This document shows, in pieces, positions 31,405-40,763 of a stretch of 64,000 nucleotides of DNA; the stretch's first letter is position 1; every line of letters starts with the position of its first letter. The notes below the pieces were generated by a model. It did no database searches and had not been told where the DNA came from. It saw only the letters and a program-made list of their open reading frames with translations. The position numbers and the translations under genes were made by a program. This stretch comes from an uncultured Thioclava sp. (GTDB lineage Bacteria > Pseudomonadota > Alphaproteobacteria > Rhodobacterales > Rhodobacteraceae): contig NZ_CAJYBT010000017.1 in the NCBI RefSeq assembly GCF_913064665.1, forward strand, positions 1 through 64,000, given 5' to 3'.

Positions 31405-32718
31405 ATGAAGAATTTTGCACTGGGCGCTCTTGTCGCCTCGTCGGCGCTGCTGTCGCCATTCGCGGCTTTCGCGCAGACTGACATTCAGTTCTGGCACGCC
31501 TTTACCGGACGGTTGGGTGAGTTGGTGGACGCGCAAGTCGCGCAGTTCAATGCCAGCCAAAGCGACTATAAAGTCGTGGCCAATTACAAGGGTAACTACT
31601 CGGAAACGCTCAATGCCGGGATCGCGGCGTTCCGCGCCGGAGAGCAGCCCGATATCTTGATGGTGTTCGAAGTCGGTACCGCCACGATGATGGCAGCCAA
31701 GGGCGCGATCAAGCCGGTCTATCAGGTGATGGCCGATGCGGGCGTGCCGTTCAATGCTGACGATTATATCGGCGCGGTGAAGGGCTATTACACGGATACC
31801 GATGGCAAAATGCTGTCGCTGCCGTTCAATTCCTCGACGCCGGTTCTTTGGGTCAATCGCGATCTGCTCGACAAGGCAGGCGTGGCCAAGGATGCCGATC
31901 TGAGCACCTGGGAAAGCATCGGTCCGGTGCTTGATAAACTCAAGGCGGCGGGCGTTGATTGCCCGATGACCACCGCTTGGCAAAGCTGGATCCAGCTGGA
32001 AAACCTGTCGGCCTATCACAACGTCCCGTTTGCCAGCAAAGAGAACGGCTTTGGCGGGCTCGATACCGAGCTGGAATTCAACGGCCCCGTGCAGGTCAAA
32101 CACATCCAGACCTTGGGCGATTGGGCCAAGAAGGGTGAGTTCATCTACAAGGGTCGTCGCAACGAGGGCGGGGCGGATTTCCGCGCTGGCTCCTGTGCGC
32201 TGTTCACCGAAAGCTCGGCGGGTTACGCGGGCATCAAGGCTGAAGCCAAGTTCAACTTCGAAGTCCATCCGCTGCCCTATTGGTCCGATGTCGCAGGCGC
32301 GCCGCAAAACACCATCATCGGGGGCGCCTCGCTTTGGGTAATGGCGGGCAAGCCGGCCGAGGATTACAAGGGCGTGGCCGAATTCCTGAGCTTTCTGTCC
32401 TCGCCCGAGGTGCAGGCGAAATGGCACCAGGACACTGGCTATCTGCCGATTACCAAGGCCGCGGCGGACCTGACGCGCGAGCAAGGCTTTTACAAAGCGA
32501 ATCCGGGCACCGATGTTGCAGTGATCCAGATGACCACGAAAGAGCCGACTGGCAATTCCAAGGGCATCCGTCTTGGCAATTTCGACCAGATCCGTTCGAT
32601 CATCGACGAAGAGCTGGAAGCCGTTTGGTCGGGTGACAAGACGGCGCAGGATGCGCTTGATACGGCTGTGACGCGGGGCAACCAGTTGCTGCGCCGCTTC
32701 GAACAAGCTAACCGCTAA
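31405..32718 (+). CDS. ugpB: sn-glycerol-3-phosphate ABC transporter, periplasmic binding protein
   Basis: 437 residues with a signal peptide (MKNFALGALVASSALLSPFA, cleaved probably after AFA). The mature start TDIQFWHAFTGRLGELVD matches UgpB-type extracellular solute-binding proteins. YSETLNAGIAAFRAGEQPDI and LPFNSSTPVLWVNRD are family blocks lining the glycerol-3-phosphate site. GGGAGG precedes the ATG. It heads the ugpBAEC operon behind a Pho-box-like repeat, fitting uptake of glycerol-3-phosphate or phosphodiesters under phosphate limitation. Confidence 0.92.
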   Translation: MKNFALGALVASSALLSPFAAFAQTDIQFWHAFTGRLGELVDAQVAQFNASQSDYKVVANYKGNYSETLNAGIAAFRAGEQPDILMVFEVGTATMMAAKGAIKPVYQVMADAGVPFNADDYIGAVKGYYTDTDGKMLSLPFNSSTPVLWVNRDLLDKAGVAKDADLSTWESIGPVLDKLKAAGVDCPMTTAWQSWIQLENLSAYHNVPFASKENGFGGLDTELEFNGPVQVKHIQTLGDWAKKGEFIYKGRRNEGGADFRAGSCALFTESSAGYAGIKAEAKFNFEVHPLPYWSDVAGAPQNTIIGGASLWVMAGKPAEDYKGVAEFLSFLSSPEVQAKWHQDTGYLPITKAAADLTREQGFYKANPGTDVAVIQMTTKEPTGNSKGIRLGNFDQIRSIIDEELEAVWSGDKTAQDALDTAVTRGNQLLRRFEQANR

Positions 32719-32778
32719 GACCAACCCTGTCGCGGGCGGCATTTGCGCTGCCCGCGATTTCCTTTTGCCGAGGCCGGA

Positions 32779-33660
32779 ATGGAAAAACGCGTCACCTTCA
32801 AGGGCTGGCTGTTGCCGCTTTTGCTGATCGCTCCGCAGCTTGTGATTTCGGGGGTGTTCTTTTTCTACCCCGCGGGCGAGGCGGTGTGGCAATCTTTGTT
32901 CATTCCCGACCCGTTCGGCCTGTCGATGCAATATGTCGGGCTGGGCAATTTCGAATACTTGCTAAGCGATCCCTATTACCGGGCCTCCTTTCTGACGACG
33001 GCGGTGTTTTCCACGCTGGTGACGCTGGTTTCGATGATCCCGGCGCTGTTTTTGGCGGTGTTGGCGGATCGGCTGGTCAAAGGGGCGGGGGCCTATCGCA
33101 CCATGCTGATCTGGCCCTATGCGGTGGCACCGGCTGTCGCGGGCGTTTTGTGGCTGTTCATGTTCAACACCCGTATCGGGATTGTCGCGTGGTATCTCGG
33201 CCTGCTGGGCTATGATTGGAACTACGTGCTCAACCAGAACGAGGCGATGGGGCTGGTCGTTGTGGCCTCGTCCTGGGGGCGCATCAGCTATAACTTCCTG
33301 TTCTATTTCGCCGCCCTGCAAGCTGTGCCGAAATCGGTGATCGAAGCGGCAGCGATTGATGGGGCGCGCTTTTGGCGGCGGTTCTTTACGATCGTGCTGC
33401 CGCTGCTGTCTCCGACCACGTTTTTCCTGCTGGTGGTCAATATCGTCTATGCGTTCTTTGAAACCTTTGGCGTCATTCACACGATCACCAGCGGCGGGCC
33501 GCAACAGGCCACCACGATCCTTGTCTACAAGGTCTATGCCGACGGGTTCGTCGGACAGGATCTGGGCTCATCTGCCGCGCAATCGGTGATCTTGCTGCTG
33601 GTCGTGGGGCTGCTGACGGTGCTGCAATTCAAGTTCATCGAGAAACGGGTGCATTACTGA
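32779..33660 (+). CDS. ugpA: sn-glycerol-3-phosphate ABC transporter permease UgpA
   Basis: 293 residues with about six membrane spans. The cytoplasmic EAA loop reads [20 protein letters not shown], which contacts the ATPase. The N-terminus [20 protein letters not shown] and the stretch [15 protein letters not shown] match UgpA. GAGG lies before the ATG. It starts 60 bases after ugpB and overlaps ugpE by one base (TGATG), indicating coupled translation of the two permeases. Confidence 0.93.
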   Translation: MEKRVTFKGWLLPLLLIAPQLVISGVFFFYPAGEAVWQSLFIPDPFGLSMQYVGLGNFEYLLSDPYYRASFLTTAVFSTLVTLVSMIPALFLAVLADRLVKGAGAYRTMLIWPYAVAPAVAGVLWLFMFNTRIGIVAWYLGLLGYDWNYVLNQNEAMGLVVVASSWGRISYNFLFYFAALQAVPKSVIEAAAIDGARFWRRFFTIVLPLLSPTTFFLLVVNIVYAFFETFGVIHTITSGGPQQATTILVYKVYADGFVGQDLGSSAAQSVILLLVVGLLTVLQFKFIEKRVHY

Positions 33661-34538
33661 TGGCAAACGCATCCACCCCCCTCAAAGAGCCGCCCCCCGG
33701 CATGGTCGAAAAGCGCGGGCGTGGCCTGTGGTTTACCCATGCGCTGATGATTTTGGGCGTGCTGGTGATCTTCTTCCCGATCTGGCTGGCCTTTGTGGCC
33801 TCGACGGTGCCGCAAGCCGCGATCACCCATCCGCCGATGCCGCTGCTGCCGGGCGATCAGTTCCTCACCAACTATAAACGCGCGCTGTTTTCGGGCGTGA
33901 ACGTGCCGGTGGCAACGATGTTGCTGAACTCGCTGGTGATGGCGATGGGGATTGCCGTGGGCAAGATCGCGATTTCGATCCTGTCGGCCTTTGCGATCGT
34001 CTATTTCCGCTTTCCGGGGCGCAATTTCTTCTTCTGGCTGATCTTTATCACGCTGATGCTGCCTGTCGAAGTGCGCATCGTGCCGACCTATCAGGTGATT
34101 GCCGGCTTTGGCATGCTCAATAGCTATTCGGGGCTGATCTTGCCGCTGATCGCCTCGGCCACAGCGACGTTTCTGTTTCGCCAGTTCTTCCTGACGGTGC
34201 CCGATGAGCTGGCCGAGGCGGCCCGCGTCGATGGCGCGCGCCCGATGCGGTTTTTCGTCGATATTCTGCTGCCGATGAGCCGCACCAATATCGCAGCACT
34301 CTTCGTCATTCTCTTTATTTACGGCTGGAACCAGTATCTCTGGCCGCTTCTGATCACCACCGATCCCTCGATGAACACGGTCGTCATGGGCATCAAACAG
34401 ATGTTCCCCTCGGGCGATGATATCGCGGATTGGCCGGTGATCATGGCGACCTCGATCTTGGCGATGATCCCGCCGGTGATCGTGGTGATTTCGATGCAGA
34501 AACTCTTCATCCGCGGTCTTGTGGATAGCGAGAAATAG
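33660..34538 (+). CDS. ugpE: sn-glycerol-3-phosphate ABC transporter permease UgpE
   Basis: 292 residues with about six spans. The EAA loop is [20 protein letters not shown]. The C-terminal [12 protein letters not shown] and the [12 protein letters not shown] segment match UgpE proteins. It forms the heterodimeric channel with UgpA. Eight bases separate its stop from ugpC. The fourth-gene ATPase completes a canonical importer. Confidence 0.93.
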   Translation: MANASTPLKEPPPGMVEKRGRGLWFTHALMILGVLVIFFPIWLAFVASTVPQAAITHPPMPLLPGDQFLTNYKRALFSGVNVPVATMLLNSLVMAMGIAVGKIAISILSAFAIVYFRFPGRNFFFWLIFITLMLPVEVRIVPTYQVIAGFGMLNSYSGLILPLIASATATFLFRQFFLTVPDELAEAARVDGARPMRFFVDILLPMSRTNIAALFVILFIYGWNQYLWPLLITTDPSMNTVVMGIKQMFPSGDDIADWPVIMATSILAMIPPVIVVISMQKLFIRGLVDSEK

Positions 34539-34546
34539 GACAGGCA

Positions 34547-35605
34547 ATGGCAACGGTCGAACTGGACAACGTCAAGAAACGCTTTGGCTCCACCGAGGTG
34601 ATCCACGGCGTCAGCACGCAAATCGAGGATGGTGAATTCATCGTGATTGTCGGCCCCTCGGGCTGCGGGAAATCCACGCTGTTGCGCATGGTCGCGGGGC
34701 TGGAAAGCGTCTCTGAGGGCGAGGTGCGCATCGGTGGCAAGCGTGTCAACGAAATTGAGCCGATGGATCGCGACATCGCGATGGTGTTTCAGAATTACGC
34801 GCTTTATCCGCATATGTCGGTGCGCCAGAACATGGGCTACGGGCTGAAAATTGCGCGGCTGCCAAAGGCCGAGATCACCGCCAAGGTGGAGCAAGCCGCC
34901 GCCCTGTTGCAACTGGGTGAGTTGCTGGATCGCAAGCCCAAGCAACTATCGGGCGGGCAGCGGCAGCGCGTCGCAATGGGGCGCGCCATCGTGCGCGAGC
35001 CGGCGGTGTTCCTGTTTGACGAGCCGCTCTCGAACCTTGACGCCAAGCTGCGCGTTCAGATGCGTGTCGAGATCCGCGAATTGCAGGCCAAGCTGGGTAT
35101 CACTGCGCTATACGTGACCCATGATCAGGTCGAGGCGATGACCATGGCTGACCGGATGATCGTGATGAATGCTGGCGTGGCCGAGCAGATCGGCACGCCA
35201 TTGGAGGTCTATGAGCGCCCCGTCACGATCTTTGCCGCACAGTTTATCGGCAGTCCCTCGATGAATATCCTGCCAGCCCAGATCAAGGGCGGGCAGATCA
35301 AACTGGGGGACGCGGTGCTGGGTCAATGCAGTCTGCCCGATGGCCCCGTCAGCTTTGGCATCCGCCCCGAGCATTTGCGCCCCGACCCGCAAGGCGCCAT
35401 CGCGCTTGAGGTGCATCTGGCTGAGCCATTGGGTGCCAATACTCTGTTGCATGGCGTGCTTGCTGGTTCGGGTGAGACGATGACCGCCGCTTTGCCGGGC
35501 GTGCATCGCAGCAATATCGGGCGTGAGATGTTGAAACTCACCGCCGATCCCGCGCATTTCCACTTTTTTGACTCCGAAAGCGGCAAGCGCATCGAACCCG
35601 TCTGA
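34547..35605 (+). CDS. ugpC: sn-glycerol-3-phosphate ABC transporter ATPase UgpC
   Basis: 352 residues. Walker A is GPSGCGKST at residues 36-44, the Q-loop is MVFQNYALYPHM, the signature is LSGGQRQRVAMGRA, and Walker B is VFLFDEPLSNLDAKLR. The C-terminal OB-like domain (about 240-345) includes GIRPEHL and is typical of the MalK/UgpC group, where it can receive regulatory input. Last gene of the operon, followed by a strong hairpin. Confidence 0.94.
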   Translation: MATVELDNVKKRFGSTEVIHGVSTQIEDGEFIVIVGPSGCGKSTLLRMVAGLESVSEGEVRIGGKRVNEIEPMDRDIAMVFQNYALYPHMSVRQNMGYGLKIARLPKAEITAKVEQAAALLQLGELLDRKPKQLSGGQRQRVAMGRAIVREPAVFLFDEPLSNLDAKLRVQMRVEIRELQAKLGITALYVTHDQVEAMTMADRMIVMNAGVAEQIGTPLEVYERPVTIFAAQFIGSPSMNILPAQIKGGQIKLGDAVLGQCSLPDGPVSFGIRPEHLRPDPQGAIALEVHLAEPLGANTLLHGVLAGSGETMTAALPGVHRSNIGREMLKLTADPAHFHFFDSESGKRIEPV

Positions 35606-35733
35606 CTTTGGGGCGGGGAAGATTGCGCGCCATCGGTTCGCTTGCGCGAAACATGACAGTCCCGCCAAGATGCGTTTGCGTCTCTTATATGCGTGCAAGC
35701 CCATGAGGCATCGCGGCGGTGCCCAGAAAAGTC

Positions 35734-35762
35734 GCCCGCGCGAAACCTGATTTCGCGCGGGC
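35734..35762. terminator. strong hairpin between ugpC and the fasciclin gene
   Basis: A perfect 12-bp stem (GCCCGCGCGAAA/TTTCGCGCGGGC) with a 5-base loop between two convergent genes. On the minus side it is followed by GACTTTTC; on the plus side no T-run follows. It is probably a two-way transcript end. Confidence 0.6.
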
Positions 35763-35802
35763 AAGCCGATGAAAGCCACCAAGGTGTGTGGCCAAGTTCG
35801 GG

Positions 35803-36285
35803 TTACATCTTGGGCATGATCACCGAGTCGATCACATGGATCACGCCATTGCTGGCCTCGATATCAGCCTGCGTCACCGTCGCGCCGTCGACCATCACGG
35901 CGGGATCGGTCTTGATCGTGACCTGTGATCCCTGAACGGTCGCAGCCATCAAACCATCGCTCAGATCGCCTGACATCACTTTGCCCGGAACGACGTGATA
36001 GGTGAGGATCGCGCTCAGTTTGTCTTTGTTTTCAGGCTTGAGCAAATCCTCAACCGTGCCCGCAGGCAGCTTGGCAAAGGCCGCGTCGGTGGGGGCAAAG
36101 ACGGTGAAAGGGCCTTCGCCCTTCAGCGTCTCGACAAGCCCAGCGGCCTGAACGGCGGCAACAAGCGTTTCAAAATTGCCTGCAGCAACGGCAGTATCGA
36201 CGATATCCATATCGGCCGCATGAACGGGGGTGGAAACGAGGGCGGTGCCAGCAACAATCGCCGCGATGAAGGTTCTTCTGAGCAT
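35803..36285 (-). CDS. secreted fasciclin-domain protein
   Basis: About 160 residues: a signal peptide ([17 protein letters not shown], cleavage after VHA) and one fasciclin domain (PF02469). Family blocks are [17 protein letters not shown] near residue 65, LTYHVVPG near 100, and [12 protein letters not shown] at the end. Such small FAS1 proteins are periplasmic or surface proteins linked to adhesion. I chose the ATG at 36285, with GGGAG eight bases upstream; an ATG two codons earlier is too close to that site. Convergent with ugpC. Confidence 0.88.
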   Translation of the reverse strand: MLRRTFIAAIVAGTALVSTPVHAADMDIVDTAVAAGNFETLVAAVQAAGLVETLKGEGPFTVFAPTDAAFAKLPAGTVEDLLKPENKDKLSAILTYHVVPGKVMSGDLSDGLMAATVQGSQVTIKTDPAVMVDGATVTQADIEASNGVIHVIDSVIMPKM

Positions 36286-36479
36286 ACTCATACTCCCTGG
36301 TTTGAACACGTGTGGATCGTGTTAGGGTTACGTCGAGGCGAGAAAAATGGATCACAGGAAGATCACGGATGCGCACGCCTTCGCGAGAATTTGGGACCCC
36401 GCGCATGGCCTTTGTGCGAAAACCTGCCGATCAAAGACGTGGATCGCGCGCGACAGAGATCGCTCAAAAGCCGCGCTTA

Positions 36480-37088
36480 TCAGCGCACTGCGTCAAGCGC
36501 GCCCAGTTCCTGCAAGATCGACTGCGTTACTTCCTGCGGGTTGGCCCCACCAGTCTTTCGCGGGCAGGCAGATCACGCGCCATCCAAAGGCCTCCAAAAA
36601 AGTCGCGCCTGCGCTGAACATTTCTCCAATTTCGAGGCTGTGAAACAGGTCTGGGCGATCAATCAGCACCGTGAGTTTAAAGTGATTGCTGATCGGGCGC
36701 GCAAGAAGATCGGCTTCTTATCGGGCAAAAGCGCGCCTGCGGGCCCGTGCAGCATTTCGCGCGGCGAACGATGGGTGCGGGTCTTTATGAATCCGTCTTC
36801 CAAGGCGCGCCTGGCCCAAACATAGGCCGCTTTGCGCCCCCGATCATGGGGCGTCAAGTCGCGATCGGGCTTTTCCATCAGCGTGATATCCGTATCAAAG
36901 CGCGCAATCGCGCGCAGCGATGGCCATGCGCGCCTCTTCAAACATGCGCGACCCGATTGCGGCAGGGTGCGGATCAGCGAGCGCAGGATTGCCTCGTTCA
37001 GCACGGCGGTATCAAGCGCGGGCGCCTGCAGATCAAGCTGGCGCAAGCAGGTCCAGATTGCTGCGGGTGCAGCCGCGAGCGGGGCCAA
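36480..37088 (-). pseudogene. truncated, frameshifted remnant of an unrecognised gene
   Basis: The minus strand can be read as one protein only across two frame changes. A first segment (about 37088-36730) contains RGRKAAYVWARRALEDG and HGPAGALLPDKK. A second (about 36665-36540) contains TVLIDRPDLFHSLEIGE and FLEAFGWRVICLPAKDWW. A third ends in LQELGALDAVR and a stop. Each piece has typical coding composition. The 5' end is missing and meets another gene remnant at about 37090. I do not recognise the family. Confidence 0.5.
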
Positions 37089-37090
37089 TT

Positions 37091-37231
37091 CTTGATGGCG
37101 CCGAGATCGCGATTTTCGATCGCTCTTACGACGCGCTCAAGATCAAGACGCCACGCTGTCGTCAGGCGGTGGGCAACCTGTCGGGCGGCAACCAGAAACA
37201 GATCGTCATCTTCCTGGGGGCGTGCAAATGA
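37091..37231 (+). pseudogene. fragment of a ribose/xylose-type sugar ABC transporter ATPase
   Basis: A 46-residue piece containing VGNLSGGNQKQIVIF, the ABC signature of the second ATPase domain in RbsA/MglA/XylG proteins, preceded by LKIKTPRCRQ. It begins abruptly, has no start codon or upstream domain, and stops shortly after the signature. Its TGA overlaps the T-run of the neighbouring cold-shock terminator. It is a remnant left by deletion or recombination. Confidence 0.7.
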
Positions 37232-37253
37232 AAAAGGGCGCCCGAAGGCGCCC
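37231..37253 (-). terminator. intrinsic terminator of the cold-shock gene
   Basis: A perfect 7-bp stem (GGGCGCC/GGCGCCC) closing a TTCG tetraloop on the minus strand, then five T. It lies 24 bases past the csp stop. Confidence 0.92.
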
Positions 37254-37276
37254 CGTTCCGAATTCGGTCAAACCGT

Positions 37277-37483
37277 TCAGGCGAGCTGAAGGTTCGCAGC
37301 CGACTCACGGCCGTCACGGCCGGATTCGACGTCATAGGTGACTTTCTGATCGTCGTTCACCGAGGTCAAGCCAGCACGCTCAACAGCGGAGATGTGCAGG
37401 AAGACATCTTTTCCGCCGGTGTCGGGTGCGATAAAGCCGAAGCCTTTAGTTGCGTTAAACCATTTCACGGTACCAGTGGCCAT
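37277..37483 (-). CDS. cold-shock domain protein
   Basis: A 68-residue single CSD protein. RNP1 is KGFGFIAPD and RNP2 is DVFLHIS, both intact. MATGTVKWFNATKG is the typical N-terminus of alphaproteobacterial CspA-like RNA chaperones, so I chose the ATG at 37483, which has AGGAG eight bases upstream. An ATG eight codons earlier lacks a site. A long upstream gap suggests a long 5' leader as in other csp genes. Ends at a strong terminator. Confidence 0.93.
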   Translation of the reverse strand: MATGTVKWFNATKGFGFIAPDTGGKDVFLHISAVERAGLTSVNDDQKVTYDVESGRDGRESAANLQLA

Positions 37484-37918
37484 CGTGAGATCTCCTTTAG
37501 TATTCAACCTGTTCGCGGAAGTGCAACAGCGTGGCGCAGTCGGCCAAGATCGAGTTCGCTGAAGTCCGGTAGGGAACGCAGGGGATCGATATAGGAAACG
37601 TAGCCCGCCCCTTATGACAGAGCGCCGCCCGCTTGTCTATGCCTTATATCGCCCATCTTGGATCCATACTGACGACTGCCGCACGACTTGGCGGTTTTGC
37701 GCCGACGGATCCAGATTCGTTGCAAACAAAAAAGACTGAGAAACCTGTGTTGCGCTTTTCCGAGATCGCCCGAGGGGCAGGTGTATGGACGGCCGATCAT
37801 ATATCGATCTGGCCAGGGAGGCGCCTTATCGACCCAAGCGCAGGTCACAGGGGCCGGGCGATCAAGTTGCGAAAACCGCGCGCGCACAAGCAGCTGCGCG
37901 CGCGAGCCTGCAACAAAA
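37484..37918. other. 435-base gap between csp and luxI2
   Basis: It holds the csp promoter and probably a long csp leader. Near 37,790-37,815 an imperfect dyad with GGCC ends around an AT-rich centre is visible. No gene is convincing. I see no terminator for the luxI2 transcript. Confidence 0.5.
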
Positions 37919-38506
37919 TCAATGCATCTTCGTTGCCATGTTGATGTTCACGCAAACGCTGCGCGACCCTTCGATCTCAAGAACCGGACCCGCCGCAACG
38001 CAATCAAGCCCAACGCGCCGCGCAAGGCGGGGCGAATTTTCGGGGATCATGCCGATCACGCTCGTGGCTCCCAATTGACGCGCTGAAATCACCATTTCAT
38101 TAATCAACTGCATCTGAACACGCATCCTCAGCTTCGCCGGGACACTGTCACTTACGAAAACCCTTGAGCTTTCCCAAATATGTGACGCGGTCGGAGCCTC
38201 GTCGAAAAGCAGGTTTTCTGGAATCGTCTCAAGCAAGCCGCGCTGTGCATCACGGATCATATAGGTGTAGATTCCGCATTGATGCGTGGTGGGCGTCAGG
38301 CGAACACCCGCCATGACGATCCCACGATCATGGACCGCAACCCAGCGGCTGGCGGGGGTGTCATATTGGTCGAATTCCATCCCGTCGGCTTCGGGGAGTT
38401 TCCATTTGTTTTGCACAATGAATGCACGATGTCTTGCGCGAAACATGTTTGCGAAAAGTTCGCCATGGTTGTGTAGATTTTTGTAAGAAAGGGTTGTGAC
38501 TTCCAT
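37919..38506 (-). CDS. acyl-homoserine-lactone synthase, LuxI family (pair 2)
   Basis: 195 residues with the LuxI invariant residues: Arg and Phe in MFRARHRAFIVQNKWK, Asp in EFDQYDTP near residue 45, Arg in AGVRLTPTT, and Glu-x-x-Arg in WESSRVFV near residue 112. It is clearly diverged from the first LuxI, so the two may make different signals. GGAGG lies eight bases before the ATG. It lies 52 bases downstream of luxR2 on the same strand. The C-terminus lacks the extra tail of pair 1. Confidence 0.92.
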   Translation of the reverse strand: MEVTTLSYKNLHNHGELFANMFRARHRAFIVQNKWKLPEADGMEFDQYDTPASRWVAVHDRGIVMAGVRLTPTTHQCGIYTYMIRDAQRGLLETIPENLLFDEAPTASHIWESSRVFVSDSVPAKLRMRVQMQLINEMVISARQLGATSVIGMIPENSPRLARRVGLDCVAAGPVLEIEGSRSVCVNINMATKMH

Positions 38507-38558
38507 TGGAGTGCCTCCGTCTGGGGTTGAAAAAACCGGTCAGATGGGCCGCCACGTG

Positions 38559-39170
38559 CTAAAGGTATTGATATTCCCTAGCCTTGCGCAAAGCCTCCGA
38601 TGTCGTGCGCGCTTCCAATCGAATCCGCGCCGATTTCAGGCGTGCTTTCAATGCGCTCTCCGATATCCCGAGTTTTGCTGCAGCAGCAGTGTGCCGATCC
38701 CCATTCGCGACACACTGAAGTGCCTCGACTTGAGCTTTCGTCAACTCGGATGGAGGTTCCGCCGCAACATGCAGCCGAGCCGTAATTTCGCTCAGTTCGG
38801 ACAATTCTTCATCGTTGAATTCACGATCAGTGTGGCTGATTCCAACGATGGATCGCGACGTGATCGGGCCGTAAGAAGAGACCGCGCCATATTTCAGGCC
38901 ATAGCTTGCCGCTTTGGCAATCACACCAAACGGATCTGGCAGCGGAATTTCGCTCCACCGCGTGGTTCCAGCCGTTCCGATTCCCCAAAACACCAAGGGA
39001 TCTCTGAGATAATACGCCTGGTCGTTGTAAAATTTGATCCAGGCGCTGGGATACGAGCTTTCATAAACAAGCGGGCTGGCAAAGCGAATGTGCAGCCCAA
39101 CGCTATATCCGCAGGGCGCAAGCTGTTGGAGTTCGGAAAAGGGCACAGTGAGGGCTTTTGAAATGGACAT
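38559..39170 (-). CDS. LuxR-family quorum-sensing regulator (pair 2)
   Basis: 203 residues. The autoinducer-binding domain keeps Trp, Tyr, Asp-Pro and Trp (AWIKFYNDQAYYLRDP, then TTRWSEI). The C-terminal HTH (about 143-200) contains LTKAQVEALQCVANGDRHTA and LGISESALKARLKSARI. Upstream of the ATG is a short perfect dyad, ACTTA-AA-TAAGT, but no good ribosome site. It is the closest relative in the window of the HTH-less LuxR protein at 30.8 kb. It forms a luxR-luxI unit with the next gene. Confidence 0.92.
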   Translation of the reverse strand: MSISKALTVPFSELQQLAPCGYSVGLHIRFASPLVYESSYPSAWIKFYNDQAYYLRDPLVFWGIGTAGTTRWSEIPLPDPFGVIAKAASYGLKYGAVSSYGPITSRSIVGISHTDREFNDEELSELSEITARLHVAAEPPSELTKAQVEALQCVANGDRHTAAAAKLGISESALKARLKSARIRLEARTTSEALRKAREYQYL

Positions 39171-39762
39171 AATTTACTTAAATAAGTGCCGTTAAGGTCC
39201 GTCAACCTAAAATCGCATTGTCTGAATATGGGGCTTCTGCTGCGGGCAGTCTGGCCTTGAACCGGGTTGGCACGCATTGACGCGGCGGCATGCGTTTGGG
39301 CTCCGGTTTGCGTCTGTTGGAGGGGCGCATAGCGCATCTGCCAAGCGATTTTCCCAAGTGATAGGTTTTGTTTATAAGTTTTCGGTCTCTTGCGTAACTA
39401 TCCCCCTGATGAACGTGACGTTTCCGCGCGTTCAGCGTTCTTTGTGCGCCCGATATTGAAGGCCGCCATTGCCAAATATGCAGGTTTTCCAGTGGAATCG
39501 TGTAGGCCCACCTTTGTTGCAGGCGCCACATATGTCGTTGGTATCGGGGCGCTGAGGGCGGACTTGCGCCACGTCATTTCTTCGAAGGCTGGAAATGGGC
39601 TGTGCCAGTTTGCCGCAGAATTCTCGCGTCAGGTGGGCTGCGCCTTGGCGGGCTTGATTAACACTGCATCCGTCACTTTGCCTTCGCGTCTTTGCGTGCC
39701 ATATGCTGTGTGCAAAAGGTTCGGGAACTGCCCCGGCATCGCAACGCTTCGAAAGGCCCCCC
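39171..39762. other. 592-base gap without a recognisable gene
   Basis: Open frames of about 110-140 codons exist on both strands, but with no family pattern and poor start sites. The left end carries the luxR2 promoter with an ACTTA/TAAGT dyad at 39176-39187, and the right end the promoter of the HAD gene. Confidence 0.5.
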
Positions 39763-40641
39763 ATGACACAGATCATTTCCTCGCTTGCCGAGATTTCCGC
39801 CCCCTATGATACGCTGTTTTGCGACCTGTGGGGCTGTCTGCACAATGGCGTGACACCGTTCCCCGAGGCCGTCGCCGCTCTGCAAGGGTTTCGCGCGCGA
39901 GGCGGCAAGGTCGTCTTGTTGACCAATGCGCCGCGCCCTGCGCGGTTCGTGATCGAATCTCTGGATCGGATGGGCTGCCCGAAAGATGCCTATGATCTGG
40001 TCGTTTCGTCAGGTGATGCCGCGCAGGATGCGATGTTCGCGGGCGCGCTCGGGCGCAAGGTCTGGCATTTGGGGCCAAGCAAAGATGACGGGTTCTTCAC
40101 CGAGATTCCCACAGAATGGCAGGGCCAGGCCGATATCGAGCGGGTCGATTTCGATGACGCCGAGGGGATCGTTTGCACTGGCCCGTTTGATGAGGCCAAC
40201 GAGGTGCCCGAGGATTACCGCGCCAAGTTCCTTTTGGCGAAAACACGCGGACTTCCAATGCTTTGCGCCAATCCTGATGTCGTGGTGGATATGGGCGATC
40301 AGCGAATCTACTGCGCCGGGGCGCTGGCGGTCTTGTATGAAGATATGGGCGGCGAGGCGATGTATTTTGGCAAACCGCACCCGCCGATCTATGACATGGC
40401 GCGGCGCAAGCTGGCGGCGATCGGTGGGGGCGATGACGGTCGCATCCTCGCGATTGGCGATGGTATCAATACCGATGTGCCCGGTGCCGCAGGAGAGGGG
40501 ATTGATTGTCTGTTCGTGACCGGCGGCTTGGCGCATGACCAGTTCGGCGCGGATCAGAAAAACCCCGATCCCGAGTTGCTGCGGGCATGGCTCGGTGCAC
40601 GTCAAACGGATCCGCGCTACACGATTGGCACTTTGCGCTGA
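39763..40641 (+). CDS. HAD-superfamily hydrolase, subfamily IIA (TIGR01459-like)
   Basis: 292 residues. The nucleophile motif is FCDLWGCLHNG near residue 20; the +2 residue is Trp rather than the Asp of classic phosphatases. Motif II is VVLLTNAPRP, and the C-terminal motif is AIGDGINTDVPGAAG near residue 235. A C2 cap domain lies between, as in NagD-like proteins. The substrate is unknown. The ATG at 39763 follows GAAAGG; upstream codons in frame look non-coding. Transcribed alone. Confidence 0.85.
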   Translation: MTQIISSLAEISAPYDTLFCDLWGCLHNGVTPFPEAVAALQGFRARGGKVVLLTNAPRPARFVIESLDRMGCPKDAYDLVVSSGDAAQDAMFAGALGRKVWHLGPSKDDGFFTEIPTEWQGQADIERVDFDDAEGIVCTGPFDEANEVPEDYRAKFLLAKTRGLPMLCANPDVVVDMGDQRIYCAGALAVLYEDMGGEAMYFGKPHPPIYDMARRKLAAIGGGDDGRILAIGDGINTDVPGAAGEGIDCLFVTGGLAHDQFGADQKNPDPELLRAWLGARQTDPRYTIGTLR

Positions 40642-40763
40642 TATTCGGCCCGGTAACTTTGTTGCGCTGCAGGCTGCTTTCGGGTAAATAAGTTGCGCTG
40701 GCATCTTGCGCGCTCTGCTGCATGTGCTATGCTGCAGTGCAACATGGCTTCAGGCAGGGACCG

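Noticed and set aside
39390-39776. Long open frames on both strands between luxR2 and the HAD gene
   Set aside because: They overlap each other, lack family patterns and start sites, and one runs into the HAD gene in another frame.
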